The notes below the pieces were generated by a model. It was given only the letters and a program-made list of their open reading frames with translations. It did no database searches and was not told where the DNA came from. This document shows positions 21,751-31,658 of a stretch of 64,000 nucleotides of DNA, in pieces. The DNA comes from Thermothelomyces thermophilus ATCC 42464 (Eukaryota > Ascomycota > Sordariomycetes > Sordariales > Chaetomiaceae). A program made the position numbers and the translations under genes. The stretch lies in the NCBI RefSeq assembly GCF_000226095.1, contig NC_016476.1:3100001-3164000 (forward strand), read 5' to 3'. Each line of letters opens with the position of its first letter. Position 1 is the first letter of the stretch.

Positions 21751-23059
21751 ATGGCCGACACGGTGCAGCAGACGGCGGTCGAGAAGGACATCGGTGAGAC
21801 CACCAGCGCCGCGAACCCCAATGGCGTGAACACGGTCCAGCACCGGAGCTTCGACCCTCGGAAACCCATGGCCAGCATCCACCAGGATGACCAGCCGCGC
21901 CTGCCCGCCTTCGGTGGTGAATTCCAGCCCGGTCTCTGGCGGCCGATCGAGCACCGCAAGTTCGCCAACCCTGCGCCGCTGGGTCTCAGCGCTTTTGCCC
22001 TGACTACATTCGTGCTCTCCTGCGTCAACCTGGGCGCGCGTGACGTGTCTGTCCCCAACATTGCCGTCCCGCTCGCCTTCGGCTATGGCGGTCTCGTCCA
22101 GCTTCTCGCCGGCATGTGGTAAGTCGCGGGCGCCTGCCAATCTCTGTCCCTTTTGTTGTTTGGAAGAAGAGAGAAAGGGGAAAAAAAGGGAATTCGGAAG
22201 AAAAGAACAAACAAAAAAAAGTCTAACATTCTGCGCTTCCTTCCACTAGGGAAATGGCCGTCGGCAACACCTTTGGTGCCACCGCGCTCTCGTCCTACGG
22301 CGGTTTTTGGATTGCTTACGGCATCCTGCTGACCCCCAACTGGAACATCACCGGCAAGGGAGGCCCGTACGATCAGGCATCCGACATCGACCCGCACATG
22401 GTTAACTCGGCCATCGGCTTCTTCCTGACCGGCTGGTTCATCTTCACCACTATCTTGCTGCTGTGCACCCTGCGCTCGACCGTCATGTTCTTCCTGCTCT
22501 TCTTCACCCTTGATTTGGCCTTCCTCATGCTTGCCTGCGGCGAATATGCCACCAACAACGGCGCTTTATCATCGGCCAAGAAGCTCACTCAGGCCGGCGG
22601 CGGCTTTGGCATGGTCGCAGCCTTCCTGGCCTGGTACAATGCCTTTGCCGGTATTGCCGATAGCAGGTACGTCTTCCCGTCTAATTTCCTTCCTCCCATT
22701 TTTCGTTCATCTTTACTCTTAAATTTTTTTTCTGTTTGCTCTACTACACTCTTGGGGCTTGTTTGCCTTGGAGTTTCTGCCCCAATTAGCCACCATCGTC
22801 ATCATCGTGATCCAATCCCTGCATCCACGGAGCCAAGCCGCCATGGCGCGCCGCCACCCACACACAACCCCCCCTCCCCTTTTCCCACACGAACACTAGC
22901 GTCTGCCCTGTGCGGGTTGTCTCGTCAGAACTCGATTGGCTAACACGAGTCCCTTCCTACAGCAACTCCTTCTTCCTCATCCCTGTCTTCCACTTCCCGT
23001 GGTCCGAGAAGGGTCGTGAGGCTCGCCTTGCCAAGACGTCTAGCCGCACCACTGCTTAG
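21751..23059 (+). CDS. GPR1/FUN34/YaaH family transporter (acetate/ammonium-type permease)
   Basis: Three exons (21751-22118, 22250-22666, 22963-23059) give 293 residues, matching the family length. After a polar cytoplasmic N-terminus of about 85 residues comes the family signature [15 protein letters not shown], then six hydrophobic segments. Conserved pieces include [30 protein letters not shown] and GEYATNN. The protein ends in [18 protein letters not shown] and a short tail. Fungal members (Ady2, AcpA) import acetate in the plasma membrane, and others relate to ammonium export, so the substrate is inferred to be a small carboxylate. The first intron is 131 nt; the second is 296 nt, unusually long for this window. 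The long upstream region would allow strong carbon-source control. Confidence 0.92.
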
Positions 23060-24278
23060 ATGACACGCCGCTAGTGTGCGGTCCTTTTTTATACAATCGG
23101 ATCTTTTTTTTCAAAGTAATTGAACGCGCGTCTCTTGGGGACTGTGTGTATTGTGAATGGGACCCGCAACTGCTGCTTGCCTTGGCAGTGAGGGAGAGAT
23201 GTGGTCAATGCCTCCTTCCCACCCGTCCCTCCTCTCCTGCGGGTATTCTTGCCACGGCGAAGTTGTGGGGCGTGGAGATTTGGGAAGCCGGCTTGACAGA
23301 GTGGATATATAATATTATCGGCTGTTATTAATGATACAAACCACAAGAAGAACAGATGAACTCTGTGGTCAATTTCCCCACGTTGTGGGTCATCCGCATT
23401 GACGTCCCTCCTCCGCATTCCCAATCTCTGCACCAGCCGTTCCACTTGTCCGTTTTCCACGTTATTCACTACGGAGTATGCAGGAGACTCCGTCCCCAAA
23501 GCAACGATAGCCCGACGATTCCGATTCAAGCATCGTGGGGCTGCACAAGGGTAAATAGACTTCAAGAATTGTGCGGGGTAGATTGTTTCGCCCAGCTCGT
23601 TTGCCCCTCCCCCCCCCAATGATCTGATTTTCATCTCAGCCACGGGTGCGAACGCTCTCCCGTCCGTCCGGTTGTGCCTGGTGGCGGGCCCAAGCGCGAC
23701 AGTTGGCCCAATTCTTGGCGCACGTGAAGCTAGCCATGTGTAGACTCCGAATCAGATGAACTCCCACAGAACACCAATGCCACTGATGAACCACACTGCA
23801 ACATCACGGAGCCGTATCCACTCCTTCCCCTATTACCGATGTTTCCAACCCTGGCATTCCCGACTCTGCGCCCGTTGAACCTCGGTCCTCATGACAAGTT
23901 GTGCCCTCCTAAATATGCTTCTCAACATTGCGGTGACGACAATCACGTTAATCATGAACTATTGTCACAGGGCCCTGTGCTGTTACGTTGGATCCAGCGC
24001 TCAGAATAGACGTCTTGCTCTTCGCTACAAAACCATGCTCGCGGGTTGTGTTCTGGTTCCAGTCCAGTCACATCCCCAATGATCTTAAGAGGAGGCGGAG
24101 CTAAAAAGAAGACCTCCAGACCTTGAGTGTCTCGCGCATCCCACCTCCGAAGCATCCACGCCAGTACTAGTTAAGCGGCCGAGCGCGAGGCGCAGTATTC
24201 CGGTTACGCTTGAAATTTGTGAGGGCGAATGTACGGGATAAAAAAAATTACGCCTAGCAAGCAGAGCGGCAAAATATA
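23060..24278. other. intergenic region between transporter and tRNA-Leu
   Basis: A 1.2 kb stretch with no recognisable gene. One exact TACGGAGTA lies at 23470-23478. The last 40 bp carry the terminator signals of the tRNA gene. Confidence 0.5.
24240..24247 (-). terminator. RNA polymerase III terminator for tRNA-Leu
   Basis: On the minus strand this is a run of eight T about 31 nt past the tRNA 3' end. A weaker TTTT at 24271-24274 lies nearer and may already stop some transcription. Confidence 0.65.
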
Positions 24279-24389
24279 TGACAAGAGTGGGATTCGAACC
24301 CACGCCCTTTCGGACCACGGAATCTACAGATAGATCTGGATTAAGGGTGAACCTTAACGTGGCGCCTTAGACCGCTCGGCCATCTTGCC
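24279..24389 (-). tRNA. tRNA-Leu (anticodon AAG) with intron
   Basis: Read on the minus strand, the gene has a 7-bp acceptor stem (GGCAAGA with TCTTGTC), a D arm with GCC/GGC, an anticodon stem CCACG/CGTGG, a long variable arm (TCCGAAAGGGC) typical of class II leucine tRNAs, and a T arm GTGGG-TTCGAAT-CCCAC. The anticodon AAG is at 24355-24353. A 31-nt intron occupies 24351-24321, after the base 3' of the anticodon, and contains CCTTAA, which can pair with the anticodon loop as in other nuclear tRNA introns. The tRNA decodes CUU/CUC after A-to-I editing. Confidence 0.92.
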
Positions 24390-24576
24390 TTATTATTATT
24401 TTGCATGACACTAAACTAGATTAAAGCATGTCGTAACCCGCCATTCATAACCTCTCCCAGTTCAAACAGGACCATCACATTGACGGGAGCTTCAGGATGA
24501 GAAATGAGATATACAAAAAAAACTTAAAGCGTATTATCCAAAATTCCAAGGTACGATGGAGTACACGATATCCAAG

Positions 24577-26964
24577 TCATGCGCCCCCAAACCCGCGTGT
24601 CAAAATCTCAGTGATATCGCACCCTGGGGCGAACCCGAGGTTGGCCATAAATTGGGGATCCGCATCCGCCGTATCGGTGTATTCGATCGATGAGAGATCA
24701 TCGAGGAGGGCATCGACGTCAGGGCTCGGTCCAAGCCTAGTATGAGGAAACAGATGGTAGGATGAGGGCATGTCGCCGTGTGATGGGGCCGTTGCTGTCG
24801 ACAACCCAGACATAGCAGCAACATCGCTCCCAGAGCGACGGGTAAGCGTGTCGCTACCCTGGGGTATGGTTAAGGGTTGGCCATGAGACTGAAGTTGGTA
24901 AATCTCTGGAAAGTTTTGGCCTGATAAAGAGTTGTAACTTTTGTTGGTGAGGTGTGATGGTAGTTGCTGTGGTCCTGTCGGGTTGCCGTAGAGGGGCGGC
25001 ATCATGGCGGTGGGGTGAATCAACAAGGTGTTCCCCGACGCGGAAGACTGAGATAAACCCTGGGACAGTGTATCTTGCGTCTCCTGAGAAAGGAGATTTG
25101 AATGTGAGTCGCGAACGGTGGAGGATCGCCCTCCCCCAAAAGGTGTGCAGGAAAAGGTTGACAGCAGACGTCGCAGCAATTCTTGGCTCCGCTCATCACA
25201 GTGGGAGACGTAGTCGCCGTTCTCCAACGATGCAACACACGTGTGAAGAAATGGAGGCGTGGTTGATCGTCCGAATAGCCGCTGATACTGCACCAATGTG
25301 TCTTGAAGCAAGGGCAGAAGAGTCCCTGCGCGTTGGGGCTCGACGATTGCGCTGGCCCAAAGGTATGTCGCTCGAACCAAATATGGCGTGGGCACAGATA
25401 TTGAACCACAGGCCGGGGAGAGAATAAAGTTGTTAAAAGGTAGGTTGGGGTCTATCACATGTTGCAGCTGAGTGACAAAGGCGCTCGATGAGCCCCTGGA
25501 TACCGACCGCTGCGTCCTCGTCGACAATTCCTCTGCAAGAACCTTGATTATAGTGTAGAGTTGGTTGAAGGTGCTGAGGCGGAATGCAGGACTGCGCGAT
25601 GAACAATAACCAGTATTCCCAAGCCCAAAACCATCACAAGGCGTCCATGGCTCCCATTGGTCATGCCCATTTTCAGACACTAGCTGCACGGCCGCGAGGT
25701 CTTGCGGCCTCAGATGGGGCGGTCTGCTGTATCGGACGGAAAGAATTGTGTCGATCATAAAGCAAGACATTAAGGCCAACCTGACTCTCGGGTCGCCTTG
25801 ATCATGGGTGGCATGCCGAATCAAGTCGGAATCGAGAAGAATCCGAGTTGCGGAACCAACGAAGAGTCCGGCACTGGCCAACTTGCCCTGCCCCAGATTG
25901 ACAAGACTAAGTATCAAGAAGGCCTGTGCATGGTGGATTTGAAACGGCCCATCTTCTGAGGGGAGGAGACCTCGAGCAGTATCATAGATCTCGCCTGGGG
26001 AGAGCTTAGACGGGTTTGAGTGATCTGACGATGTAGACTTCGAGCTCCCAATATCCTGAAAGGATGCCAGAGCCAACGCGGCCCAGAAAACAGCATGGAC
26101 TGCAGAAAAAGAATCGCTTCGGTCGATTGAGAGCCCTTCGTCCGGATAAGCGTATGAAGCCTGGAATAGATCTTGCTTTTCGAGAATAGGTAACCAGGAA
26201 TGCGTGTAGGATAAATATATATCAAGCAAGCGCCAGTGATTGGCGGGGAGCTTGATGCGCCCTGATGACGCTTGGGGGGATGTACGCATGCCATCCGATG
26301 GTACTTGTTTCCGCTCTTCCGCACTCGGAGGGCAGTGTTCGAGGTTTCTCCGTCGGAAATTTGACGTCTCCTGGATAGCAGAAGCAACGTCTAGCACAGC
26401 GGAATCTGGCTCGGCTCGTGCTGGAGCTTGATTGCCTTCGTTGTCACTTGCGTCCGCTGAGGGAGAAAGTGCGTGATGTTCCGGCGAAGGCGCCGATGCT
26501 TCACCTGATAAGATGCGGTCTATCCGTCTGTGGACCCGGCTGTTCCTCCACCTCTTTTGCAGACGGTCGGCCCCGCCGGGGTCCTGTCCTGCTAGAAACG
26601 GGGCCCCGTGGCCACCCTCGTGGGCGAAGAGGGCGCCGAGAGCCTCCTCGCTGCCGGGTACCTTCTCGAAAACCCAGCCAAGTGCAAGTTCAAGCGTTCG
26701 AATATAACCAGTTTGGACCCCCCTCTTCTTGGGGCTCACCTCATAGGTGCATGGTCGGCTCTGGGATATGCAAGGATGGCATTCGGGCTGTTTGCCATCG
26801 CATCTCTCGCGTGCCGCGCGGCACTGGTCGCAAGCTCTCGACACTCTCTGGCGTTTGACGGGGGCAGGTTGAACTGCGGAAGGTGGTGCCTCAGCCTGAC
26901 CGAACGGGATGCCGTTCAGATGATTGGATGTTTCGGTTTCGACCGCCCTCCGCTTCGGTGGCAT
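24577..26964 (-). CDS. qa-1F: quinic acid utilisation activator QA-1F, Zn2Cys6 transcription factor
   Basis: A single exon of 795 residues, against about 816 in N. crassa. A Zn2Cys6 cluster has the exact spacing C45-x2-C48-x6-C55-x6-C62-x2-C65-x6-C72, directly followed by KKRGVQTGYIRTLELALGW, which is characteristic of QA-1F/QutA. A fungal-specific transcription factor domain lies in the middle (LPANHWRLLDIYLSYTHSWL and onward). The C-terminal acidic activation region keeps YTDTADADPQFMANLGF, nearly as in N. crassa. The protein binds 16-bp palindromes of the form GGATAA-N4-TTATCC and turns on all qa genes when quinate is present. It is transcribed divergently from its repressor gene qa-1S, with a near-consensus binding site between them, so autoregulation is likely. 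The ATG at 26964 is the first in frame. Confidence 0.95.
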   Translation of the reverse strand: MPPKRRAVETETSNHLNGIPFGQAEAPPSAVQPAPVKRQRVSRACDQCRAARERCDGKQPECHPCISQSRPCTYEVSPKKRGVQTGYIRTLELALGWVFEKVPGSEEALGALFAHEGGHGAPFLAGQDPGGADRLQKRWRNSRVHRRIDRILSGEASAPSPEHHALSPSADASDNEGNQAPARAEPDSAVLDVASAIQETSNFRRRNLEHCPPSAEERKQVPSDGMRTSPQASSGRIKLPANHWRLLDIYLSYTHSWLPILEKQDLFQASYAYPDEGLSIDRSDSFSAVHAVFWAALALASFQDIGSSKSTSSDHSNPSKLSPGEIYDTARGLLPSEDGPFQIHHAQAFLILSLVNLGQGKLASAGLFVGSATRILLDSDLIRHATHDQGDPRVRLALMSCFMIDTILSVRYSRPPHLRPQDLAAVQLVSENGHDQWEPWTPCDGFGLGNTGYCSSRSPAFRLSTFNQLYTIIKVLAEELSTRTQRSVSRGSSSAFVTQLQHVIDPNLPFNNFILSPACGSISVPTPYLVRATYLWASAIVEPQRAGTLLPLLQDTLVQYQRLFGRSTTPPFLHTCVASLENGDYVSHCDERSQELLRRLLSTFSCTPFGGGRSSTVRDSHSNLLSQETQDTLSQGLSQSSASGNTLLIHPTAMMPPLYGNPTGPQQLPSHLTNKSYNSLSGQNFPEIYQLQSHGQPLTIPQGSDTLTRRSGSDVAAMSGLSTATAPSHGDMPSSYHLFPHTRLGPSPDVDALLDDLSSIEYTDTADADPQFMANLGFAPGCDITEILTRGFGGA

Positions 26965-27917
26965 CGCGAAAAGAATGGCCAGGTCGGGATGCCGACACGG
27001 ACAGACTCACACCAATGCCAGAGTCGCCGATGCACCATATCCGTCGGCCCAGACCATCCGTATCCGGTAGTACTGGATATTCCGTCCCGGAAGAAGCCAA
27101 TGCCGCTGATCGGTTCACGGCTGTCGGAAGACGATCAAGGATCTAAACCCAGCATTGGGAGAAGTCTCCGTGAGGACCCACAAGACCCGATTTGCGGAGA
27201 GATTCTGGGGAAGTCGCCCAGCGCTCTGGATAGTGTCCACCCTGTCTGGCGTTCATTGGTCTGTGTGCGGCTCCCAAAGTTGCTTGGGCCGCGGCTTGAC
27301 ACCCGTTGCAAACCGAGGCTTGGCCACACTGGATGGAGATGGCTGAGCCTGCGTCGCCAACGTCGTCTAATGAATCGCTTCCTGGTTCGTAGTGGAGTGG
27401 TGCGAAATCGCAGGTGTTCGGGTGGAAAAGCGATTAAACGAGCGGGGAATCTGCGGGGTGAATGATTATCCTGCAAGGGGCCCCGCGCCCAAGGGGCTTG
27501 CGTCGAGTTGCTCCACCTCCAGCTGGCCCGGATAGAGCTGTCAACCGAACCTGCGTGCCTCAGGTGCCTGCTGCTCCGGGAATCCACATTCGTGCATCCA
27601 CCTACCCCCAGCGAGCAGTCCTGACGATCCAGGCTTTGTGAATCGGGATGGCATGGTGCCCGATTCATGGTCTTTTCTTTGTGCGAAAACTGTGGCTGTT
27701 GCGGGAACCGTGCCCTTCGTTGTCCCCCAACTCGCTCCTCAGTTTCAAACTCTCGCCTGATGACCACCAGACTTCCACCGCTGGCCACGCGTGCGGTTGT
27801 CCCGAGAACCTAATCCATTGGACACGGGAAACACCTTACCGTACCTAATACTTTGCTGTGGATGCTCCCCGCTTCATTGGCAGTCACCGTACCTCGATCA
27901 AAAACGGTAACGGCACC
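26965..27917. other. qa-1F/qa-1S divergent regulatory region
   Basis: This 953-bp region separates activator and repressor genes and carries one good QA-1F-type site. I see no further gene. Confidence 0.6.
27456..27471 (+). promoter_or_regulatory. QA-1F binding site (near consensus)
   Basis: GGGTGAATGATTATCC matches 14 of 16 positions of the known QA-1F consensus GGRTAARYRYTTATCC, with a perfect right half. It lies about 450 bp upstream of qa-1S and 490 bp upstream of qa-1F. Confidence 0.65.
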
Positions 27918-30736
27918 ATGAGCTCGCCCGTCGTTGCTGGGGTGAAGCGGTCTTACGCCACAATGGCCTCCTCCTCGGATGGCTCATCCCAAAGCACAAG
28001 TGCCGAACCACTTCCGGCGCCCCGGCCATTCTCCGCCGAGGGCAGAGACCCTGTTCGCCTACCGCCGCTCAATGCAAGCTCGGCCGTGTCCGCCGAGGCA
28101 GCTCTTCGAGGTAGGACTCCCGATCACCTCGCCGGCTTTCACCATGCCATGCTATCTCTGGCCCTTCCTCCTCTCAGTCCTCTGGCTAATGCTTTCCAGA
28201 ATACCGTCCGGCCTATCAATTCCCGGCACGCAAACTCTCCAAGCCAGCAGCGGCTAGCTACGACCCGGACGCATCTATCATCATTGCTGGCATCCGTGGT
28301 GCTGGCAAGACCACATTGGCTGTCATTGCTTCCTCTGCCATGCACCGCAAGGTCGTCGATCTTGAAATGGCTTTTCGAGAAGTCGCAGGTTCTTCCAGTC
28401 CTGCCTACAAAAAGACACACGGCACCGCAGCTTGCCAAGCGCGTGAAGTCAGCATCCTGTACGACGTTCTTGAGAGGCATCGCAAAAATGCTGTCATTGT
28501 CTGTTCATGGATCGAAAAAGATATACAGTTAGCCCTCGAGAAGCTCCAGAGAGTCCATCCCGTTATCTACATCTTGCGTGACCCGAAAGCTATCCAGAGC
28601 CACCTGAGGATTGACAGCATTCAAAAAGCTCGCGACATCCTGGCTGCGAGCAGCACCTTCTTCAGGAAATGCACGCGTTATGAATTCTTCAACGTCTCGG
28701 AGGACTGCAGCATGCCTGACGAATTCACGAGCGAGCGGCCCCCCTCGCCCTCTGCGGACCTCGACAGGCCAACGGCACCATACCTGACGCTCAAGCGAGC
28801 CGAGAGGCACTTCCTTAAGTTTCTGTCTCTGATTCTACCAAGCGGGTCCATCCCATTCATCGAGTCTGCGTTCCCGCTAGCCGGTGTCCCTGCCGAAGAG
28901 AGACGGTTCACTTACGCCATCTCTGTACCTCTCTCCTCATTCACTCGGGGTGCTATCGACATCCAAGAGCTTGAAACTGGCGCCGATGCCATAGAGATCA
29001 TTGTTGACGATCTTGTTGCCGAAGATGCCGGCCGTTTGCGATCTTCTGCCGAAATCCCGACGAACCGAGCCAGCGAAATAAGTCGAGCAGTAGCCCAGTT
29101 CAGACGAGACACCGTCATTCCCATATTCCTTCATGTGGTGTTTCCCGAAGCGGCACTGTCCGACGACTCATGGCGGTCCCTCTACTTGTCGTATGTGCAA
29201 CATAGCCTGCGGCTTGTGCCCGAGTATGTTACTGTTGATCTAAGGCTTGACGGTCGCTTGCTTGCAGGCATCATTGGCTCAAAAGGGACTTGTAAAGTTG
29301 TGGGCAATCTTCAGTTACACGACTCAAACCCTCCCCAGTGGAAAGCCTCTTTCTGGCGGTCATACTATGAGAAGGCACAAGAGAACGGTTGCGATCTCGC
29401 AAGGTTCACGAAGAGGGCAACAAGCGTCACTGATAACCTGGATGTGCGGCTCGTCCACTATGCCGCGGAGTTGGCGCCGGGTCCGAGGTTGCCGCTCATT
29501 GTCTACAACACAGGAATACTTGGACGGACTTCGGCATGCTTCAATCAGGTCCTCACGTCGGTTGCGCCGCAAGGCTTGCGCGATGAGCATTCCGGAACTG
29601 CATCCGAGAACGCCGCTGTCCTGTATCCATCACTTACAGCTCGGGAGGCAACGCAAGCCCTGTACTCATCCTTCTACTACCATCCAATGAGGCTCTACGT
29701 CTTTGGGGCCAATGTGAGCTATAGTCTGTCGCCGGCAATGCATAACGCCGCTCTCAAGGCCTGTGGCATTCCGCATTACTACGAGCCTCACTCGACGAGC
29801 AACATCGCGAGTCTCCGAGAACTCGTTAATGACCCGCACTTTGCCGGTGCCTCTGTGGGACTGCCTTTCAAGGTCGAGATAATCAGCCTCACACATTCCC
29901 TAAGCAGGCATGCCAGAGCTATCGGTGCTGTCAACACTCTAATTCCTGTGAGGGAAACCAACCCGGATGGCAGTATTCCTGATGATGCCTTGCTGTCGAA
30001 TGGAAGGAACTTGGCTGGCCCCGTGAAGGCGCTTTACGGGGAAAATACGGATTGGATTGGCATACGAGCATGTATCCGCCGCGGCCTCTCCCCAGCCAAC
30101 GCTGTGCGGCCCAGCAGTTCTGGGCTTGTTGTTGGCGCCGGCGGAATGGCTCGAGCTGCTGTTTACGCGATGCTGCAGCTCGGAGTCAAGAACATTCTCA
30201 TATTCAACCGAACGCTCGCCAACGCTGAAAAGCTCGTCTCGCATTTCGAGACACTATTATCGCGTAACGGACTGCCGTTGTTCAGCGCTAGTCCGGGATC
30301 AGAGGACAACGCAAGGTTCCACATCATCCGATCCCGCGATGACCCCTGGCCGAACGGATACAAACCTCCCACCATGATCGTCTCCTGCATACCAACGCAT
30401 GGAATTGGTGGCAGCCCAGCACCAAATTTTACAGTTCCCCCCCATTGGCTGGAAAGTCCTACTGGGGGTGTTGTCCTCGAGCTTGAATACAAAACTCTAA
30501 ACAGTCCCCTGATGGAGCAGGTCCGGAAAGAGGCACATCGGGGTTGGGTGGCAATGGATGGGTTGGATTTGCTTCCTGAGCAGGGCTTCGCTCAGTTTGA
30601 GCTTTTCACAGGACGTCGAGCGCCACGTCGCCTGATGAGACGGGAAGTTTTCAAGGCGTATCCTGATGATCACGGACGCTCCAACTTTGCGCGACTAGAG
30701 CCTCGACTTAACAACATAACCACGCAAGACTCGTGA
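27918..30736 (+). CDS. qa-1S: quinic acid utilisation repressor QA-1S (AROM-derived)
   Basis: Two exons (27918-28110, 28200-30736; intron 89 nt) give 909 residues, against about 918 in N. crassa. The protein copies the last three domains of the pentafunctional AROM enzyme. A shikimate kinase-like domain spans about 90-260, with a P-loop GIRGAGKT at 95-102. A type I dehydroquinase-like domain spans about 300-550. A shikimate dehydrogenase-like domain covers about 563-909, with [24 protein letters not shown] and [12 protein letters not shown]. In the dehydroquinase part, the segment where AROM has its Schiff-base Lys reads [10 protein letters not shown], so that Lys appears to be Arg; this fits a sensor rather than an enzyme. 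Family knowledge says it holds QA-1F inactive until quinate or a product binds. It is divergent from qa-1F and followed by qa-y. Confidence 0.93.
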
Positions 30737-31658
30737 ACCTAAACAGGTGAACTTGCAAAACGCTATGCTGTCAACATCCCGGCACATGACACTCTTCAAA
30801 AGCCAAGTTGGAAGGTACTGAGGAGGCCTTGGCCCCACCACTCCCGCAAGCTGGCCTATCCATTTCCAATAAAGAAAGCACGGCATATTGTCCTCTCAAA
30901 TCGTGACGACATGGCCCAGCAGCTTTGTTTCTAACACGATGCGGTTGAATTCTCCAGGCTGGTTATTCTTACGCAGATGCCTAGTTGACATTCCCGGGAT
31001 CTAAGCTGCGCGTTCAGTATGCAAGGCGGGGGCTAGCCATCCAAGATAATAGTCACAGAGTACGATTGACCGTTGTGTCTACGGCATGTCTACTGTGTAT
31101 GTACATACAGTCATTGTGGGTGCCCGAGGCTGACATTGACGCCGGCAGAGCATTCACCCTGACTGCCGGTTTAACTGCCCGTAGCGCTTCCCAGAGGTGG
31201 GGTTTCAGGGGTAGGGGTAGCAACTGTTCCTGCGCTACTTGCGGGGACCATGGATCGACGATGCTGGCTTTACCGAAACGATGTTTCGCTGTGTCTGATC
31301 CCATTCCATCAACGCTCTTACGCGTTGCTAGCCTTCCCCACGGTTCAACATTTTTCAAGCGGAGGCGAGTCGGCAATTTTGGTCCCGCACGAAAGCCATG
31401 TGGCAACCCCATGGAGAACCCCAGACGGGCAAGTGGGCCGTGACTTGGGGCCCCGAGGGTGGGTGCTGCACGATCGTTAGCTTAGTGAAAGCTGAAGTGT
31501 ATTCGCACATGAAAGGCGGCTACTCCTATAAATGTGTCTTGAATCCTGGGGTGCCCGAAGAAGTTTCAGCTTCCCCAGACTCAACCCGCTCCCGTTTCCC
31601 CGTGGGGTACCATCCAATTACGCTCCGTTAGACAGCTCTCATCACTCACCAGGCCGAA
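30737..31658. other. qa-1S/qa-y intergenic region
   Basis: This 0.92 kb region holds the qa-1S terminator and the qa-y promoter. It has a TATA-like box but no clear QA-1F palindrome. Several GGGG-rich patches (31190-31245) could be bound by a CreA/CRE-1 type repressor; that is a guess. Confidence 0.5.
31527..31532 (+). promoter_or_regulatory. TATA box candidate of qa-y
   Basis: TATAAA in the context CTCCTATAAATGTG lies 127 bp upstream of the qa-y ATG, a plausible distance for a fungal inducible promoter. Confidence 0.45.

Noticed and set aside
24235-24250. GGGATAAAAAAAATTA as a QA-1F site for qa-1F
   Set aside because: Only the left half fits, it lies downstream of qa-1F, and the A run is better explained as the tRNA terminator.
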